From an uncultured Porphyromonas sp. (lineage in GTDB: Bacteria; Bacteroidota; Bacteroidia; Bacteroidales; Porphyromonadaceae), in NCBI GenBank assembly GCA_900539765.1, contig UQDF01000068.1:1-9382 (forward strand): 9,382 bases of DNA. The letters are read 5' to 3'. Below the pieces are notes generated by a model, which worked only from the letters and a program-made list of their open reading frames with translations, had not been told where the DNA came from and did no database searches. Position numbers and translations under genes: made by a program. Below, piece by piece: positions 8,307 through 9,382 of this stretch. Every line of letters begins with the position of its first letter. The stretch's first letter is position 1.

Positions 8307-8335
8307 TTTATAGTGAGTGCACATTCCAACGTCAA
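8307..8335 (-). promoter_or_regulatory. Candidate promoter of the leucine-rich-repeat gene, E. coli sigma-70-like
   Basis: On the minus strand TTGACG (8335-8330) and TATAAA (8312-8307) are separated by exactly 17 bp. Transcription would start near 8300 and leave a leader of only about 12 bases before the ATG at 8288. No TAnnTTTG element of the Bacteroides kind was seen here. The match is good for the enterobacterial consensus but unusual for this phylum, so it could be chance. Confidence 0.35.
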
Positions 8336-8409
8336 GTACAACACAACTACAAGTGTGAGTAAAAAACTTCGTAGGGAGTTTCATAGTCGAGTTTTTTTGC
8401 AAGGGGTGA

Positions 8410-8439
8410 TTAGAAACGGTGCTCGATGTTCCGTGCTCC
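8410..8439 (-). pseudogene. 3'-terminal relic of a PF14905-type barrel gene
   Basis: Read on the minus strand, this stretch encodes GARNIEHRF followed by TAA. The intact barrel gene at 4900-2489 ends GARDIERRF followed by TAA. By my alignment 25 of 30 bases match, including the stop codon, and 7 of 9 residues are identical. Similarity ends upstream at about the point where the TetR gene stops (8448), and the frame does not continue as a barrel. This looks like the last ten codons of a lost third barrel gene, left after a deletion or replacement between the regulator and the leucine-rich-repeat gene. The match is short, so chance or a transferred tail fragment cannot be excluded. Confidence 0.5.
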
Positions 8440-8447
8440 TGGCTCTT

Positions 8448-9077
8448 TCAGTTTATATGGTGTAGGGTGTATAGGTACTCCCATTGCTTGCGCAGTGCTG
8501 GGATAGAGAGCGTGTCAATCATCGCACCTTCGAAAGAGAGCCCTAGGTAGAGGTGGTGAAAGGTCTCTGCGAGCATTGTCGTATCTGTGTCGGGACGTAT
8601 CTCGCCACGCTCCTTCGAGAGGTTGATCGCCTCGCTCCAAGCCTCTATCTTTTTGGCTTCGTACTCCTGCAGTTGCTCGCTCCAGGTCTCGTGATGATCT
8701 TTTAGGTACAAGATGAAGCTCATAAAGCTGGCAGAGGTGACACGCTCATCGACATCCTTGAGGAAATAGGTCATCCGTCGCTCTATGAGAGCTAAGCCGG
8801 TGTCCATAAAATCCTTGAGGGGCGTCGGACTAGTCAAGTATTCCGCACCATAGTCCACATCCTCGAGGAATGTATCGAGGAATGCATCGATGAATTGGTC
8901 AGCGACATGCTTGAACAGATCCTCCTTGCCACTGAAATGATGAAATATAGCACCTCGAGTGACCTGTGCAGCACGCTCGATGTCTGTAAAGCTGACAGCA
9001 TCATATCCCTGTGCAAGGAAGAGCTTAAAGCTCTCTTTGAGTATTGCCGCTTTCTTTTTAGTCTCTTTTCCTTCCAT
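8448..9077 (-). CDS. TetR/AcrR-family transcriptional regulator
   Basis: The 209-residue protein starts MEGKETKKKAAILKES. I chose the ATG at 9077 because this is the normal TetR N-terminus. The longer frame from 9170 would run through the promoter candidate and add 31 residues unlike the family. The N-terminal DNA-binding domain is at about 10-58, with the helix-turn-helix at about 28-49 (SFTDIERAAQVTRGAIFHHF, then SGKEDLF), a textbook TetR_N pattern. The rest (about 65-209) is helical and ligand-binding in type, and is too variable to name a ligand. The length is normal for the family. Family members usually repress a nearby transporter. Here the nearest candidates are the ABC-barrel operon about 1.8 kb downstream on the same strand, a lost barrel gene directly after it, or its own promoter. 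Family assignment is firm; targets are inferred. Confidence 0.92.
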   Translation of the reverse strand: MEGKETKKKAAILKESFKLFLAQGYDAVSFTDIERAAQVTRGAIFHHFSGKEDLFKHVADQFIDAFLDTFLEDVDYGAEYLTSPTPLKDFMDTGLALIERRMTYFLKDVDERVTSASFMSFILYLKDHHETWSEQLQEYEAKKIEAWSEAINLSKERGEIRPDTDTTMLAETFHHLYLGLSFEGAMIDTLSIPALRKQWEYLYTLHHIN

Positions 9078-9124
9078 GGCGATGAAATAAATACATACTG
9101 GTCGGTTCTTTTTCTTTCTAGGCG

Positions 9125-9155
9125 CAATATTACAAATAAAAAACGAACTGACAAA
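9125..9155 (-). promoter_or_regulatory. Candidate Bacteroides-type promoter of the TetR gene
   Basis: On the minus strand TTTG (9155-9152) is followed after 19 bp by TAATATTG (9132-9125). The second element matches the Bacteroides -7 consensus TAnnTTTG at all but one fixed position, and the spacing fits the known -33/-7 arrangement. The start would fall near 9118, giving a leader of about 40 bases. This also argues for the translation start at 9077 rather than 9170. Confidence 0.5.
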
Positions 9156-9158
9156 ACG

Positions 9159-9181
9159 TACCCTCTGCAACTTCTAGGGTA
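9159..9181. promoter_or_regulatory. Inverted repeat next to the TetR promoter, possible operator
   Basis: TACCCT (9159-9164) and AGGGTA (9176-9181) form a 6-bp dyad with an 11-bp centre. It lies just upstream of the -33 element of the candidate promoter. Size and place would suit autoregulation by the TetR protein. A related sequence was not found convincingly before the ABC operon, so this is tentative. Confidence 0.25.
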
Positions 9182-9245
9182 GGTGGGTTACAATAATTTA
9201 GAGCTGGGTACATATTAATGCGGCGTTGAGTCGGGAAAGAGTGAT

Positions 9246-9382
9246 CCCCACGTGGAGATTTCGAAATGCCCACGTGGGAAAAGAAAATTCTCCACGTGGG
9301 CGCGAAATAAAACTTCGGAGGAATCAAATGAAACTTCGGAGGAATCGTTTTGCGCCTACGTGGAGAATAAAAAATAGCCACG
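9246..9382. repeat. Array of CACGTG palindromes at 22-bp spacing, cut by the window edge
   Basis: CCACGTGG or a near copy occurs at 9248-9255, 9270-9277, 9292-9299 and 9356-9363 (CTACGTGG), and begins again at 9378 (CCACG, then the window ends). Centres of the first three are exactly 22 bp apart, as are those of the last two; the third and fourth are 64 bp apart. The spacers are AT-rich and differ from one another. Midway between the first two copies is the perfect palindrome ATTTCGAAAT (9258-9267), so 9247-9278 is a 32-bp dyad with 14 of 16 pairs matching. Long frames across it look like by-products of the repeat, not genes. It could be a multi-site protein target, a structured RNA end, or an intergenic repeat family. 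Confidence 0.75.
9299..9356. repeat. Tandem 16-bp repeat inside a GGCGC/GCGCC-flanked unit within the palindrome array
   Basis: AAACTTCGGAGGAATC is present twice, at 9310-9325 and 9331-9346, a 21-bp period. The pair is flanked by GGCGC (9299-9303) and GCGCC (9352-9356), an inverted 5-bp match. A loose continuation (GAAATAAAAC against GTTTT) makes the ends imperfectly complementary. The unit occupies the one long gap in an otherwise 22-bp array. Confidence 0.7.

Noticed and set aside
8289..8402. N-terminal extension of the leucine-rich-repeat protein from an ATG at 8402
   Set aside because: It would put 38 residues before an obvious signal peptide and overlap the candidate promoter; the start at 8288 is much more natural.
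9078..9170. Longer TetR start at 9170
   Set aside because: The extra 31 residues are unlike the family and would need the promoter TTTG/TAATATTG to lie inside the coding sequence.
9130..9381. 83-codon minus-strand open frame at the right edge
   Set aside because: It runs through the palindrome array and the candidate TetR promoter; its proline/phenylalanine-rich peptide is explained by the repeats, and no domain or signal is visible.
9246..9382. CRISPR array
   Set aside because: The repeated core is only 8 bp with 14-bp spacers, far shorter than CRISPR repeats and spacers, and no cas gene is in the window.

Overview
The window reads as chromosomal DNA of a Bacteroidota member, most likely Porphyromonas or a close relative; species is not resolved. 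The reasons are: outer-membrane barrels with an N-terminal carboxypeptidase-regulatory-like domain, a surface leucine-rich-repeat protein ending in a type IX secretion (T9SS) C-terminal sorting domain, no clear Shine-Dalgarno sequences, and a Bacteroides-type TTTG/TAnnTTTG promoter before the regulator. All six convincing genes lie on the minus strand, so transcription runs from right to left.

Layout in transcription order. The right edge (about 9246-9382) is a non-coding array of CACGTG palindromes spaced 22 bp apart, interrupted by a 64-bp unit holding a tandem 16-bp repeat. Next come a candidate promoter and a TetR-family regulator (9077-8448). Directly after its stop is a 30-bp relic that matches the last codons of the barrel gene at 4900-2489, which suggests a third barrel gene was lost here. 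A more AT-rich gene for a secreted BspA-like leucine-rich-repeat protein (8288-6819) follows, with its own E. coli-like promoter candidate. About 190 bp of intergenic DNA with small, possibly decayed reading frames separates it from a tight four-gene operon. That operon encodes an ABC ATPase (6628-5726), an ABC-2 permease (5718-4912), and two PF14905-type outer-membrane barrels (4900-2489 and 2459-135), with gaps of 7, 11 and 29 bp. The left 134 bp are non-coding.

Working model (inference). The ATPase belongs to the BcrA/lantibiotic-immunity branch and carries glutamate in place of the Q-loop glutamine (an E-loop). Together with the six-helix permease it should form an inner-membrane exporter or immunity-type transporter. 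Two co-transcribed outer-membrane barrels would give an envelope-spanning module, possibly for antimicrobial-peptide defence or peptide/lipid handling, plausibly controlled by the upstream TetR protein. The leucine-rich-repeat gene looks like an unrelated surface adhesin set between the regulator and its likely targets.
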